Origin: Acidobacteriota bacterium
GTDB taxonomy: Bacteria; Acidobacteriota; Vicinamibacteria; Vicinamibacterales; CAVVIG01
DNA: 64,000 nucleotides
Assembly: GCA_020850715.1 (NCBI GenBank)
Contig: JADZED010000010.1
Location: 62,001-126,000 of the forward strand
Direction: 5' to 3'
A model generated the notes under the pieces. It was given only the letters and a program-made list of their open reading frames with translations. It was not told the DNA's origin and ran no database searches. Every line of letters begins with the position of its first letter. Position 1 is the first letter of the stretch. Below, in pieces: positions 31,171 through 38,414 of the stretch. A program made the translations under genes and the position numbers.

Positions 31171-32361
31171 ATGAGACGCTGGCTCGGGCATTGGCGGCTG
31201 CTGGCAGCGGGGCTCGTCGTCCTGGCGGTCCTCGCGGCCGCGTTGTGGCCGGACCCGATCGACGTCGATCTGGCGAGGGCGGCACGCGGCCCGCTGGAAA
31301 TCACCGTCGACGAGGAGGGTAGGACGCGCGTACGTGAACAGTTCGTCGTCTCGGCTCCGATGGCGGGCCGTCTGCAGCGCATCGATCTCGAGCCGGGCGC
31401 CGCGGTCGTGCGCGGCGAGACGGTGCTGGCCCGCATCACGCCGGCGGCCCCCCCGCTCCTCGATGCACGGACGCGGGCGGAACTGACGGCGGCAGTCCGG
31501 GCGGCGACGGCCACCGTGGGCCAGGCCCGCGCCGAGCGCGAGCGCGCGGCTGCCGCGCTCGAACGGGCCCGGTCGTCGGTGGCACGGCAGCAGCAGCTGG
31601 CGGAGGCCGGCGCCATCTCGCGCGACGAACTCGAAGCGGCCCAGACCGCGTTGCGCGCGGCCGAAGAGGCGCGGCGCGGCGCCGAATTCGGCGCCAGCCG
31701 CGCCGAGTACGAACTGCAGCTCGCCCGCGTCCGCCTCCAGCAGCCGCAGTCGGGCGGCGCGCCTGTCGAGATCGTGGCGCCGATCGACGGCACGGTGCTC
31801 GAGCGCCTGCGCGAGAGCGAGGCGGTCGTCCAGGCGGGCGAGCCCCTTCTCGAGCTTGGCGATCCGAGCCGGCTCGAAATCGTCGCCGACCTGCTGTCGC
31901 CCGACGCCGTCCGCGTCCCGCCCGGCGCCCGCGTGCTGATCGAACAGTGGGGCGGAGACGCCCCTCTCGAGGGTCGCATCCGGCTGGTCGAGCCCTCGGG
32001 CTTCACCAAGATCTCGGCGCTCGGGGTCGAGGAGCAGCGGGTCAACGCGATCATCGACTTCGCCGATCCGGCGGCAGCGAAGCCGCTCGGCGACGCCTAC
32101 CGCGTCGAGGTCCGCATCGTCGTGTGGTCCGCACCGGATGTGCTGAAGATTCCGGTCGGCAGCCTGTTCAGGGTGGGAGAGGACTGGGCGGTCTTCGCGG
32201 TGGCCGGCGGCCGCGCCGAGCGGCGGATCGTGAAGATCGGCCACCGCAATCCGGAGGAAGCCGAGGTGCTCGAAGGCCTCGAAGCAGGGCAGACGATCGT
32301 CCTACATCCGCCCGACACGCTCGCCGGCGGCGCGCGCGTCGCGCCACGCGCCGGCGCCTGA
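31171..32361 (+). CDS. HlyD/RND-type membrane fusion protein
   Basis: A 396-residue periplasmic adaptor. An N-terminal membrane anchor (LLAAGLVVLAVLAAALWPDP) is followed by a split biotinyl-lipoyl domain (QFVVSAPMAGRLQRIDLEPG and VEIVAPIDGTVLERLRESEA). An Ala/Arg/Glu-rich coiled-coil hairpin lies between them (about residues 105-190), and beta-barrel and membrane-proximal domains follow. It lies 7 nt after the permease gene, completing an ATPase-permease-adaptor set. No outer-membrane TolC gene is in the window, so a shared TolC is expected. Confidence 0.92.
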   Translation: MRRWLGHWRLLAAGLVVLAVLAAALWPDPIDVDLARAARGPLEITVDEEGRTRVREQFVVSAPMAGRLQRIDLEPGAAVVRGETVLARITPAAPPLLDARTRAELTAAVRAATATVGQARAERERAAAALERARSSVARQQQLAEAGAISRDELEAAQTALRAAEEARRGAEFGASRAEYELQLARVRLQQPQSGGAPVEIVAPIDGTVLERLRESEAVVQAGEPLLELGDPSRLEIVADLLSPDAVRVPPGARVLIEQWGGDAPLEGRIRLVEPSGFTKISALGVEEQRVNAIIDFADPAAAKPLGDAYRVEVRIVVWSAPDVLKIPVGSLFRVGEDWAVFAVAGGRAERRIVKIGHRNPEEAEVLEGLEAGQTIVLHPPDTLAGGARVAPRAGA

Positions 32362-32375
32362 CGCGCGCGGCTGGC

Positions 32376-34196
32376 TCAGCGCCCGCGCACCCATTCGCCG
32401 ACGAGCCGTGCGAGGACGTCCAGCGGTACCGCGCCGGTCTGCAGCACCACGTCGTCGAAATCGCGGATGTCGAAACGGGCGCCGAGCGCGGCCTCCGCCG
32501 CGCGGCGCAGGTCCTGGATCTTCAGCTCGCCGATCTTGTAGGCCAGCGCCTGGCCGGGCCAACTGATGTAGCGATCGATCTCGTTGGTCACGTCGAGTTC
32601 GGTCCTGGCGGCGTTCTCCATGAAGTAGCGGATTGCCCGGGCGCGGTCCCACTGCATCGCGTGCATCCCGGTGTCGACGACCAGGCGGACCGCGCGCCAC
32701 ATCTGATAGGTGAGCTGGCCGAAGCGGGCGTAGGGATCGTCCTGATACAGGCCCATCTCGCGGCCGAGCGATTCGGCATACAACCCCCAGCCCTCGACGT
32801 ACGCGGTGAAGCCGGCGTTCCGGCGAAACGCCGGCATGTCGAGCTCGAGCGCGATCGCCCCCTGGAGGCAGTGCCCCGGCATCGCCTCGTGCAGCGTGAG
32901 CGCGAGCATCTCCCATTTCGGCCGCGTCTCGGGCTTGTAGAGATTCACGAAGTAATAGGCCGGCCGCGATCCGTCGGCGGCCGGGAAGTTGGCGTAGGCG
33001 GTCGTCGTGTTCGGCGCGACGGCATCCGGGATCGGCAGAACGCCGTAGGGCGTGCGCGGCAGGCGCCGGCTGATCTTCACCAGCTCGGGATCGATCCGTT
33101 TGGCCAGCGCCCGGTACGCCGCGAGCAGTTCGTCGCTCGTCTTGAAGAAGAATGCCGGGTCGGTCCGCAGATGAGCGAAGAACTCGTCGAGGGTGCCGGC
33201 GAACCCGACGCTCTTCCTGACCTCGTCCATCTCCCCGCGAATCCGCGCGACCTCCTGGAGGCCGATCGCATGGATCGCCTCGGGCCCCAGGGCCGTCGTC
33301 GTGTGATAGCGGGCGAGGTAGGCATAACCGGCCTGGCCGCTGCTGGTCTGCCACCAGCCCGCGCGATCGTAGGCCGCAGGCATGTAGTCGCGATCGATGA
33401 AATCGCGCAGGCGCTCCAGCGCCGGCTGTACGCGCGCCCGCACGCGATCGAGGCCGGCGTCCGCCAGGCGCCCGCGCTCGGCGGCGGCCACGGTCGCGGC
33501 GATCCCGGCGAAGGGCCGATAGAAGCCGCTCGCGCGCGGCGCGGCGGCTATCATGCCGGAGAGTTGATCGCGCACGCGGAGCATGATCACCTTCGGCAGC
33601 AGCACGTTGGTGCGCATGCCCTCGCGCATGAGCCCGATGTTCTGGTCGATGAAAGCCGGAAAGGCGTCGAGCCTGGCGAGCCAGTCTTCGTAGTCCCGCA
33701 ACGCGCGGAACTGGATCGCGTCGACAATCTGCTCGCTGTTCTGGACTCCGTCGTAGGTGTTGGTGCGCACGAGGTGATAGCGATACTGGAAGCCCTCGAC
33801 CGCCATGGCCACCTGATATCGGAACACGTCGAAGTGCGTCTGGTCGGCCGCGCTCAGCCGGTCGCGCGCGATCGACGCGAGCTCGCGCAGCACGCCCTCG
33901 CGGTGCCGCTGCCGTTGCTCGAAGGCCTCGAGCGTGAGATCCGGCCAGCGATCGTTCCATCGTGCGTCGCCCAGGTAGGTGGCTGCGATCGGATCCTGCG
34001 CCAGCTCCCATTCCCACTCGCGATCGAACATCGCATGCAGAGCGGCCGAGGCCCCGGGGGCCTGGGCGTGGCCGGCGGCAGCGCTCTCACGGGCACCAGG
34101 CACCCGGCCGCGAGGGGCAGCGGAGCCGGTCGAGCCCAGCCAGGTCGAACCGGCCGCGAGGCCGGCCAGCCGGCACCACGTTCGGCGATCAAGCAT
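32376..34196 (-). CDS. DUF885 family secreted peptidase-like protein (copy 1)
   Basis: A 606-residue protein with an N-terminal export signal (LDRRTWCRLAGLAAGSTWLG). The DUF885 core includes ALTLHEAMPGHCLQGAIALE, an HExxPGH zinc site, and AYVEGWGLYAESLGREMG, where Glu is the likely third ligand. DUF885 proteins are thought to be zinc carboxypeptidase-like enzymes. Usually the site reads HExxPGHHLQ; here Cys replaces the second His, which is worth noting. The start ATG at 34196 overlaps the upstream permease stop by 8 bp. A second, partial DUF885 gene is at the right edge of the window. Confidence 0.88.
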   Translation of the reverse strand: MLDRRTWCRLAGLAAGSTWLGSTGSAAPRGRVPGARESAAAGHAQAPGASAALHAMFDREWEWELAQDPIAATYLGDARWNDRWPDLTLEAFEQRQRHREGVLRELASIARDRLSAADQTHFDVFRYQVAMAVEGFQYRYHLVRTNTYDGVQNSEQIVDAIQFRALRDYEDWLARLDAFPAFIDQNIGLMREGMRTNVLLPKVIMLRVRDQLSGMIAAAPRASGFYRPFAGIAATVAAAERGRLADAGLDRVRARVQPALERLRDFIDRDYMPAAYDRAGWWQTSSGQAGYAYLARYHTTTALGPEAIHAIGLQEVARIRGEMDEVRKSVGFAGTLDEFFAHLRTDPAFFFKTSDELLAAYRALAKRIDPELVKISRRLPRTPYGVLPIPDAVAPNTTTAYANFPAADGSRPAYYFVNLYKPETRPKWEMLALTLHEAMPGHCLQGAIALELDMPAFRRNAGFTAYVEGWGLYAESLGREMGLYQDDPYARFGQLTYQMWRAVRLVVDTGMHAMQWDRARAIRYFMENAARTELDVTNEIDRYISWPGQALAYKIGELKIQDLRRAAEAALGARFDIRDFDDVVLQTGAVPLDVLARLVGEWVRGR

Positions 34197-35262
34197 GGAA
34201 GGTCTCCGAAGGCGCGGCCCGATCCACGTCGTGCCGTTCGGTCGCGTAGGCCTCGAGCAGCCCGATTGTCGTGGCCATGACGACGGGGCCGACAACCAGC
34301 CCGATCAGGCCGAACGCGGCGACGCCGCCGAGCAGGCTGACGAAGACGAGGAGCCCGTTGAGCTGGGTGCGTCCGCTCACCAGCGCCGGTCTCAGGAAGT
34401 TGTCCACGAGCCCGACGATGCACGTGCCGACGACGATGAGCGCGATTCCCCGGCCGACGCTGCCGGAAGCCAGCAGCCAGAGGGCGGCCGGGGCCCAGAC
34501 GACCCACGCGCCGGCGAACGGCAACAGGGCGAAGAAGGTCATGACGACGCCCCAGAACACCGGCGCCTGGATCCCGAGCGCCGCGAACGTGATGCCGCCG
34601 AGCGCGCCCTGCACGGCCGCGACCACCAACCCCGCAATCACGCTCGCCTGGATCAGTTCCCGCGCCTGCTCGATCATCAGGTCGCGGAAATCGGCCCTGA
34701 AGGGCAGCATGCGCCGGAGCGCCGCCATCATTGCACGGCCGTCGCGGAAGAAGAAGAACAGGGCGAACAGCATGATCACCAGATCGGCGAGGAAGACCAC
34801 GAGGTTCCGCAGCAGCGCGCCGGCCTGGCCGGCCACCAGCCCGGCCAGCCACGTCGCCGCCTGCCGGATCACCTCCTCGAGGCTGCCGATCCGGCGGCCG
34901 ATCACCCGTGCCTGGAAATCGATCCACAACTGCTGCACGCGAGTGAAGGCAGGCGACTGCAGCGAGAGATCGACCGACGATACGGCCTGCGATGCCTCTT
35001 CCACGAACACGACCATCACGAGCAGGATGGGCGCGACAATCGCGACCGTGACGAGGAGCGTGCTGGCGGCAGCGGCCGGAGTCCTGCCCCATCGCGTCTC
35101 GAGACGCGCGTGCAGCGGATAGCACACCGCCGCCACGATCGCGGCCCATGCGAGCGGCGCGAGGAACGGCCGGAACAGCAGGAAGATCGAATACGCGAGG
35201 ACCCCGACCGTGCCATAGAACAGCAGGGCGGAAATCCGCTCGCGGGCGAGGTGCTCAGTCAT
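34189..35262 (-). CDS. AI-2E family transporter / PerM-like permease (copy 1)
   Basis: A 357-residue membrane protein with about eight hydrophobic segments. The family pattern includes RPFLAPLAWAAIVAAVCYPL at the N-terminus, LFFFFRDGRAMMAALRRMLP in the middle, and FWGVVMTFFALLPFAGAWVV with GLIGLVVGPVVMATTIGLLE near the end. The family covers AI-2 exporters, Na+/H+ antiporters and PerM proteins, so substrate is open. It overlaps the DUF885 start by 8 bp. A second family member is at 61906-62964. Confidence 0.9.
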   Translation of the reverse strand: MTEHLARERISALLFYGTVGVLAYSIFLLFRPFLAPLAWAAIVAAVCYPLHARLETRWGRTPAAAASTLLVTVAIVAPILLVMVVFVEEASQAVSSVDLSLQSPAFTRVQQLWIDFQARVIGRRIGSLEEVIRQAATWLAGLVAGQAGALLRNLVVFLADLVIMLFALFFFFRDGRAMMAALRRMLPFRADFRDLMIEQARELIQASVIAGLVVAAVQGALGGITFAALGIQAPVFWGVVMTFFALLPFAGAWVVWAPAALWLLASGSVGRGIALIVVGTCIVGLVDNFLRPALVSGRTQLNGLLVFVSLLGGVAAFGLIGLVVGPVVMATTIGLLEAYATERHDVDRAAPSETFHA

Positions 35263-35318
35263 CGGTCAGCCCATGCGGTGCGCCGGCCACGGCGAGCGTC
35301 CAGCGAGCGCTGGCTCGT

Positions 35319-36062
35319 TCAGTCTAGCACCGGCCCCTGGGCGAGCAGGCCTTCGATGCGCGTTCTGACCTCGGCGATGAGCGCGTCGCGCCCTGCCGCG
35401 TCGCGGCCGGCGGTCTCGATGGGCGCGCCGACGCGTATGCTGATCGTCGCCGGCCGGATGATCGGGCTGCCGCGCCGCATGGCGTCCCGCCCCCCCTGCA
35501 CGGCCACCGGCACGATGGGCGCGCGTGCCTTGAGCGCCATCAGAAAGCCTCCCTTCTTGAATGGCAGCAACGCGTCGGTCCGACTCCGCGTCCCCTCGGG
35601 GAAGACGAGAAACGAGTTGCCCGCCCGGATCGATGCGGCACCGGCCTCGAGCGACCGCATCGCGGACTCGCGGTTCCGGCGCTCGATCGAAATGAAACCG
35701 CCGTGGCGGAATGCGCGCGCGAGCAGGGGGATCGCATCGATCTCCGCCTTGTAGACGATGTGCATGCGAGGGTGAAGGACGTCGAAGAGGATCGGCGGGT
35801 CGACGTTGCTCTGGTGGTTGGCGCAATAGACGGCCGCACGGTCGAGCGGAAGGTGCTCGCGCCCCTCGACGTGCACCCGCATGCCGGAGAGTGCGAGACC
35901 GAGCCGGACGCCGCCGTGCCCAAGAATGTAGAGGATCCCCTTCCAGCGGAAGATCGCGGCCAGCGCCATGCCGACCGGCGCCGCGAACAGCACGTAGGCC
36001 GACACGGCGAGATAGGTCGCAGCGGATCGGATCGCGGCGATGAGCACCTGGGGGCGCATCAT
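35319..36062 (-). CDS. plsC: 1-acyl-sn-glycerol-3-phosphate acyltransferase
   Basis: A 247-residue PlsC-family acyltransferase with an N-terminal membrane segment. The HX4D catalytic motif is in CANHQSNVDPPILF and the substrate motif in FLVFPEGTRSRTDALLPFKK. It converts lysophosphatidic acid to phosphatidic acid at the inner membrane. Two consecutive ATGs (36062, 36059) are possible starts. A strong hairpin just upstream (36068-36093) terminates the preceding carD transcript, so plsC probably has its own promoter. None is obvious between them. Confidence 0.92.
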   Translation of the reverse strand: MMRPQVLIAAIRSAATYLAVSAYVLFAAPVGMALAAIFRWKGILYILGHGGVRLGLALSGMRVHVEGREHLPLDRAAVYCANHQSNVDPPILFDVLHPRMHIVYKAEIDAIPLLARAFRHGGFISIERRNRESAMRSLEAGAASIRAGNSFLVFPEGTRSRTDALLPFKKGGFLMALKARAPIVPVAVQGGRDAMRRGSPIIRPATISIRVGAPIETAGRDAAGRDALIAEVRTRIEGLLAQGPVLD

Positions 36063-36067
36063 GAAGG

Positions 36068-36093
36068 AAAGAGCCCGCCGGGGCGGGCTCTTT
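36068..36093 (-). terminator. Rho-independent-type terminator after carD
   Basis: A 12-bp perfect inverted repeat (AAAGAGCCCGCC / GGCGGGCTCTTT) with a two-base loop lies between the carD stop and the plsC start. On the minus strand the stem ends in TTT followed by CCTTC, a modest U-tract. It separates the two genes transcriptionally. Confidence 0.7.
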
Positions 36094-36134
36094 GCATCGG
36101 GGAATCCGGAATCGGAATCGGGGATCGGGTGCGC

Positions 36135-36722
36135 CTAGGATGCGCGCGCCGTGCGGCGCGGCGCCGACGCGGCGGCCGAGGCGCGCGGCGCCGCCTTCAC
36201 CACCTTGGCGCGCGCCGTCGTGCGCGCGTTGGTCGAGAAGCAGCGCTCGAGCGCGCGATCGACGCGCCCTTCGATGGCTGCGGCCGTTTCGCGCATCACT
36301 TCGGACACCTCCGAGATGATGAGAAACTTCGCACGGTCGAGCATCCGCTTCTCGCGGAACGACAGGCTCTTGGACTTCGCCAGGAACGTCAGGCTCTTGA
36401 GCACATCGGCGACCTCGTAGATCGAGCCGCTGCGCATCTTGTCCGAGTTGTCCTTGAAGCGCCCCTTCCAGTTCTGGTGGTTGTCGATCTTGCCGTCGCC
36501 GAGGAGGCCGAAGAGCCGCTCGACCTCGTCGTCGCCGATGGCCCGGCGCAGGCCGACGCCGTCGACATTGGCCACCGGAACGAGCACCGTCGTGTCGTTG
36601 GCGACGATTCGGAGATGATAGAAACCGCAGGTGGTGCCGAGGATGGTCTTGTCTTCGATGCGTTCGACGATCCCGAGCCCGTGGTTCGGGTAAATGACCT
36701 TGTCGCCGACTTCGAATGTCAC
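36135..36722 (-). CDS. carD: CarD/CdnL family RNA polymerase-binding transcription regulator
   Basis: A 195-residue protein. The N-terminal RNAP-interaction domain (FEVGDKVIYPNHGLGIVERI) has the Tudor-like CarD_CdnL fold. The helical DNA-binding domain contains NWKGRFKDNSDKMRSGSIYE and SFREKRMLDRAKFLIISEVS. A basic, Ala/Arg-rich tail of about 30 residues follows (ARTTARAKVVKAAPRASAAA), as seen in long CarD proteins. CarD/CdnL stabilises open complexes at rRNA and other promoters. The start is GTG, preceded by an AGGGGG Shine-Dalgarno 4-5 nt upstream, unlike the leaderless genes in this window. Confidence 0.95.
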   Translation of the reverse strand: MTFEVGDKVIYPNHGLGIVERIEDKTILGTTCGFYHLRIVANDTTVLVPVANVDGVGLRRAIGDDEVERLFGLLGDGKIDNHQNWKGRFKDNSDKMRSGSIYEVADVLKSLTFLAKSKSLSFREKRMLDRAKFLIISEVSEVMRETAAAIEGRVDRALERCFSTNARTTARAKVVKAAPRASAAASAPRRTARAS

Positions 36723-36811
36723 GAATCCCCCTGTTAGGAAGCGCGTATGGAAGGCCGAAATCTAACCGGCAGTTCTCTCAGTATAGCCCACTTGGGACGC
36801 GCTGACAACGA

Positions 36812-36836
36812 AAAAGGCCCGAAAAACGGGCACTTT
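36812..36836. terminator. Small bidirectional hairpin between carD and tRNA-Leu
   Basis: GCCCG-AAAAA-CGGGC, flanked by A- and T-rich sequence on both sides (five A before, ACTTTT after), could act as a weak terminator in either direction. No transcript ending here is evident. It may insulate the tRNA from readthrough or end an antisense RNA. Confidence 0.35.
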
Positions 36837-36953
36837 TGTCCGTCTCGCCGCACCGGCCGCGCATTGCGCGGTGTAACTCCCTTTGGGGCCCGAGGTTTGG
36901 GCGCCAGCCCGGCCCATGGTGCCGCCCGATCTCTGCCGCAGGTAAAGCGGCAC

Positions 36954-36959
36954 TATACT
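36954..36959 (+). promoter_or_regulatory. Putative -10 box (TATACT) of tRNA-Leu
   Basis: TATACT, 44 nt before the mature tRNA 5' end. The -35 region is not recognisable. The 281-bp region from the carD start to the tRNA otherwise holds only the small hairpin. Confidence 0.4.
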
Positions 36960-37003
36960 GGGACGCTGTCCGATTCGCCGCCGCTGCGGCGGCCCATCTG
37001 CCC

Positions 37004-37090
37004 GCCGGAGTGGTGAAACTGGCAGACGCGCGGGACTCAAAATCCCGTGACCGCAAGGTCGTGTGGGTTCGATTCCCACCTCCGGCACCA
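37004..37090 (+). tRNA. tRNA-Leu (anticodon CAA), CCA encoded
   Basis: An 87-nt type II tRNA. The acceptor arm is GCCGGAG pairing with CTCCGGC, with discriminator A and an encoded CCA at 37088-37090. The D-arm region is TGGTGAAACTGGCAGACGC. The anticodon stem CGGGA/TCCCG encloses the loop CTCAAAA, giving anticodon CAA (reads UUG). A long variable arm (TGACCGCAAGGTCG) is typical of tRNA-Leu. The T-arm GTGGGTTCGATTCCCAC is perfect. Confidence 0.97.
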
Positions 37091-37134
37091 GCGCCCGCTT
37101 GCACCGTCCTCCGTGTGCAATCGCCCGATTGCGC

Positions 37135-37176
37135 CCCGGCGACGGCCCTGAATAGCCCGGCGACGGCCCTGAATAG
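37135..37176 (+). repeat. Two tandem copies of a 21-bp repeat
   Basis: The 21-mer CCCGGCGACGGCCCTGAATA plus G occurs twice head-to-tail with no mismatch, ending one base before the methyltransferase ATG at 37178. It lies between tRNA-Leu and that gene. The second copy puts a GAATAGAAT sequence directly before the start codon. Confidence 0.85.
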
Positions 37177-37177
37177 A

Positions 37178-37807
37178 ATGGCCACGGCTTCCAACCACGA
37201 CGTCACGCCCGTTGGCCTTCTCTACGCCCGGTTCACCCCGGTGTACGACCTGGTGTTCGGCCCGGTCCTGCAACCCGGTCGGCGTGCCGCCGTCGGCGCC
37301 ATGGCGCTTCGCGGCGGCGAACGGGTCCTCGAAGTCGGCGTCGGCACCGGTATCAACGCGGCGCTGTATCCACCCAGCTGCCGGGTCGTCGGCATCGACC
37401 TGTCCGAGGGCATGCTCGCGGCTGCTGAAGCCCGCATCGCGCGCGAGCGGCTGACCCACGTCCGAGTACAGCGCATGGACGGCGCGGCCCTGGCCTTCGC
37501 CGACGGCTCGTTCGATGTCGTGTATGCTCCGTACACCATCAGCGCCGCGCCCGATCCAATCCGCATTGTGGCTGAGATGCGCCGCGTGTGCCGCGCCGGT
37601 GGGCGAATCGTCCTGCTCAACCATTTCCTCAGCAGCAGCCGCGTCCTGGCGGGCATCGAACACCGGCTGACATGGTTGACCCGGCGGATCGGTTTTCGTG
37701 CGGACCTCGGCCTTCAGAGCTTGCTCGATCAAACCGGTCTGCGCGCGGTTTCGGTCCGCCGTGTCAACGTGCCTCCCATCTGGTCGCTCGTCCTGTGTGC
37801 TCCGTGA
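37178..37807 (+). CDS. SAM-dependent methyltransferase, PmtA-like (copy 2)
   Basis: A 209-residue class I methyltransferase closely resembling the protein encoded at 14974-15669. Shared elements are RVLEVGVGTGINAALYP, VVGIDLSEGMLAAAEARI, VYAPYTISAAPDPIRIVAEM, GGRIVLLNHFLSSSRVLAG and the C-terminal VRRVNVPPIWSLVLC. PmtA-type phosphatidylethanolamine methylation is the best guess. The frame is open upstream through the tRNA, but the ATG at 37178 gives the normal family length. It follows tRNA-Leu by 87 bp and may share its transcript; no own promoter is clear. Confidence 0.75.
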   Translation: MATASNHDVTPVGLLYARFTPVYDLVFGPVLQPGRRAAVGAMALRGGERVLEVGVGTGINAALYPPSCRVVGIDLSEGMLAAAEARIARERLTHVRVQRMDGAALAFADGSFDVVYAPYTISAAPDPIRIVAEMRRVCRAGGRIVLLNHFLSSSRVLAGIEHRLTWLTRRIGFRADLGLQSLLDQTGLRAVSVRRVNVPPIWSLVLCAP

Positions 37808-37885
37808 GCAGGAGGCGTTCGCGGTTTCCCAGTGGCAGAGCTGAAAGATGAGGATGTGCGGCCGGGCACATCGTGTGCTATCGTG

Positions 37886-38070
37886 GGAACCCTGATGCTG
37901 GCTCGCACCATCTCCCCGCGGACGCTGCCTGCCAACCTGGGATTGGTGTCGTTGCTTCTTCTCGATCTCGGCCTGCCGGGGCCGGGATCGACGGGGTGAT
38001 GCAGCCAGAGACCGAGCAGGAGACCAGAGGTTCACAGGCCATCACCCCAGACGGGGTGATGGCCTTTTTT
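37886..38070 (+). ncRNA. Structured untranslated RNA with apparent antiterminator/terminator arrangement
   Basis: An extended -10-like TGCTATCGT at 37876-37884 precedes about 180 nt ending in a very strong terminator (38037-38070). Several hairpins are visible: CGATCTCGGCC pairing with GGCCGGGATCG, GCCAA with TTGGT, CTGGCT with AGCCAG, and GAACC with GGTTC closing the whole. The 12-mer GACGGGGTGATG at 37990-38001 recurs exactly as the terminator's 3' arm (38050-38061). The first copy could therefore pair with the terminator's 5' arm instead, or with GCACCATCTCCCCG upstream. That is the logic of a riboswitch or attenuator. A stand-alone sRNA such as 6S is the alternative. No known class is recognised. 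Confidence 0.5.
38037..38070 (+). terminator. Strong Rho-independent terminator
   Basis: A 12-bp perfect stem GGCCATCACCCC / GGGGTGATGGCC with a four-base loop is followed by six T. It is the best intrinsic terminator in the window and ends the structured RNA described above. Confidence 0.9.
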
Positions 38071-38088
38071 GTTGTGCAGGCACGCAGT

Positions 38089-38238
38089 ATGGACACATCA
38101 GAGAACAGTCCGAACACGCCGGCCGCCGTCGTTTCCATTCCGGCCGCCGAGCCCCCCGTACTCTGCGACGAGCCGGAGTCCGAGCCGATGGTCGAGCTCG
38201 ATTCGCCGCACGAGGCCGGCTACGGTTTCGGCGTCTGA
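38089..38238 (+). CDS. Possible 49-residue acidic small protein
   Basis: An ATG frame of 50 codons begins 18 nt after the T-run of the terminator. The product (MDTSENSPNTPAAVVSIP ... ESEPMVELDSPHEAGYGFGV) is acidic and Pro-rich, without membrane segment or motif. No Shine-Dalgarno is obvious. Its only support is position, since it would be the gene controlled if the upstream RNA is an attenuator, plus a non-shadow-like composition. It may not be translated. The 176 bp after it, up to the beta-barrel stop, hold a short GGTACT/AGTACC inverted repeat and no gene. Confidence 0.3.
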   Translation: MDTSENSPNTPAAVVSIPAAEPPVLCDEPESEPMVELDSPHEAGYGFGV

Positions 38239-38414
38239 AGGCCGGTACTCGCTGAAGTACCACCAGATCGCGAAGCGCGGATGGCCGAGCCGCGCTGCGC
38301 GGCCGGCATGCGCCGCCCGCGCATCGTACCAACTGGTGGCTCACGCCGGCGACGCATTGAGACGGCACCGGCGCGCCTGGCCCGCGGGCGGCCGCGCGCG
38401 GGGCAAGAATCCCC

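Noticed and set aside
36747-37016. 89-codon plus-strand ORF before tRNA-Leu
   Set aside because: It overlaps the hairpin, the tRNA promoter and the tRNA 5' end, and has no coding character.
37886-38070. Calling the structured RNA 6S RNA
   Set aside because: It has a rod-like closing stem, but length, central bubble and conserved positions could not be matched by eye, and the duplicated terminator arm points to attenuation instead; left unassigned.
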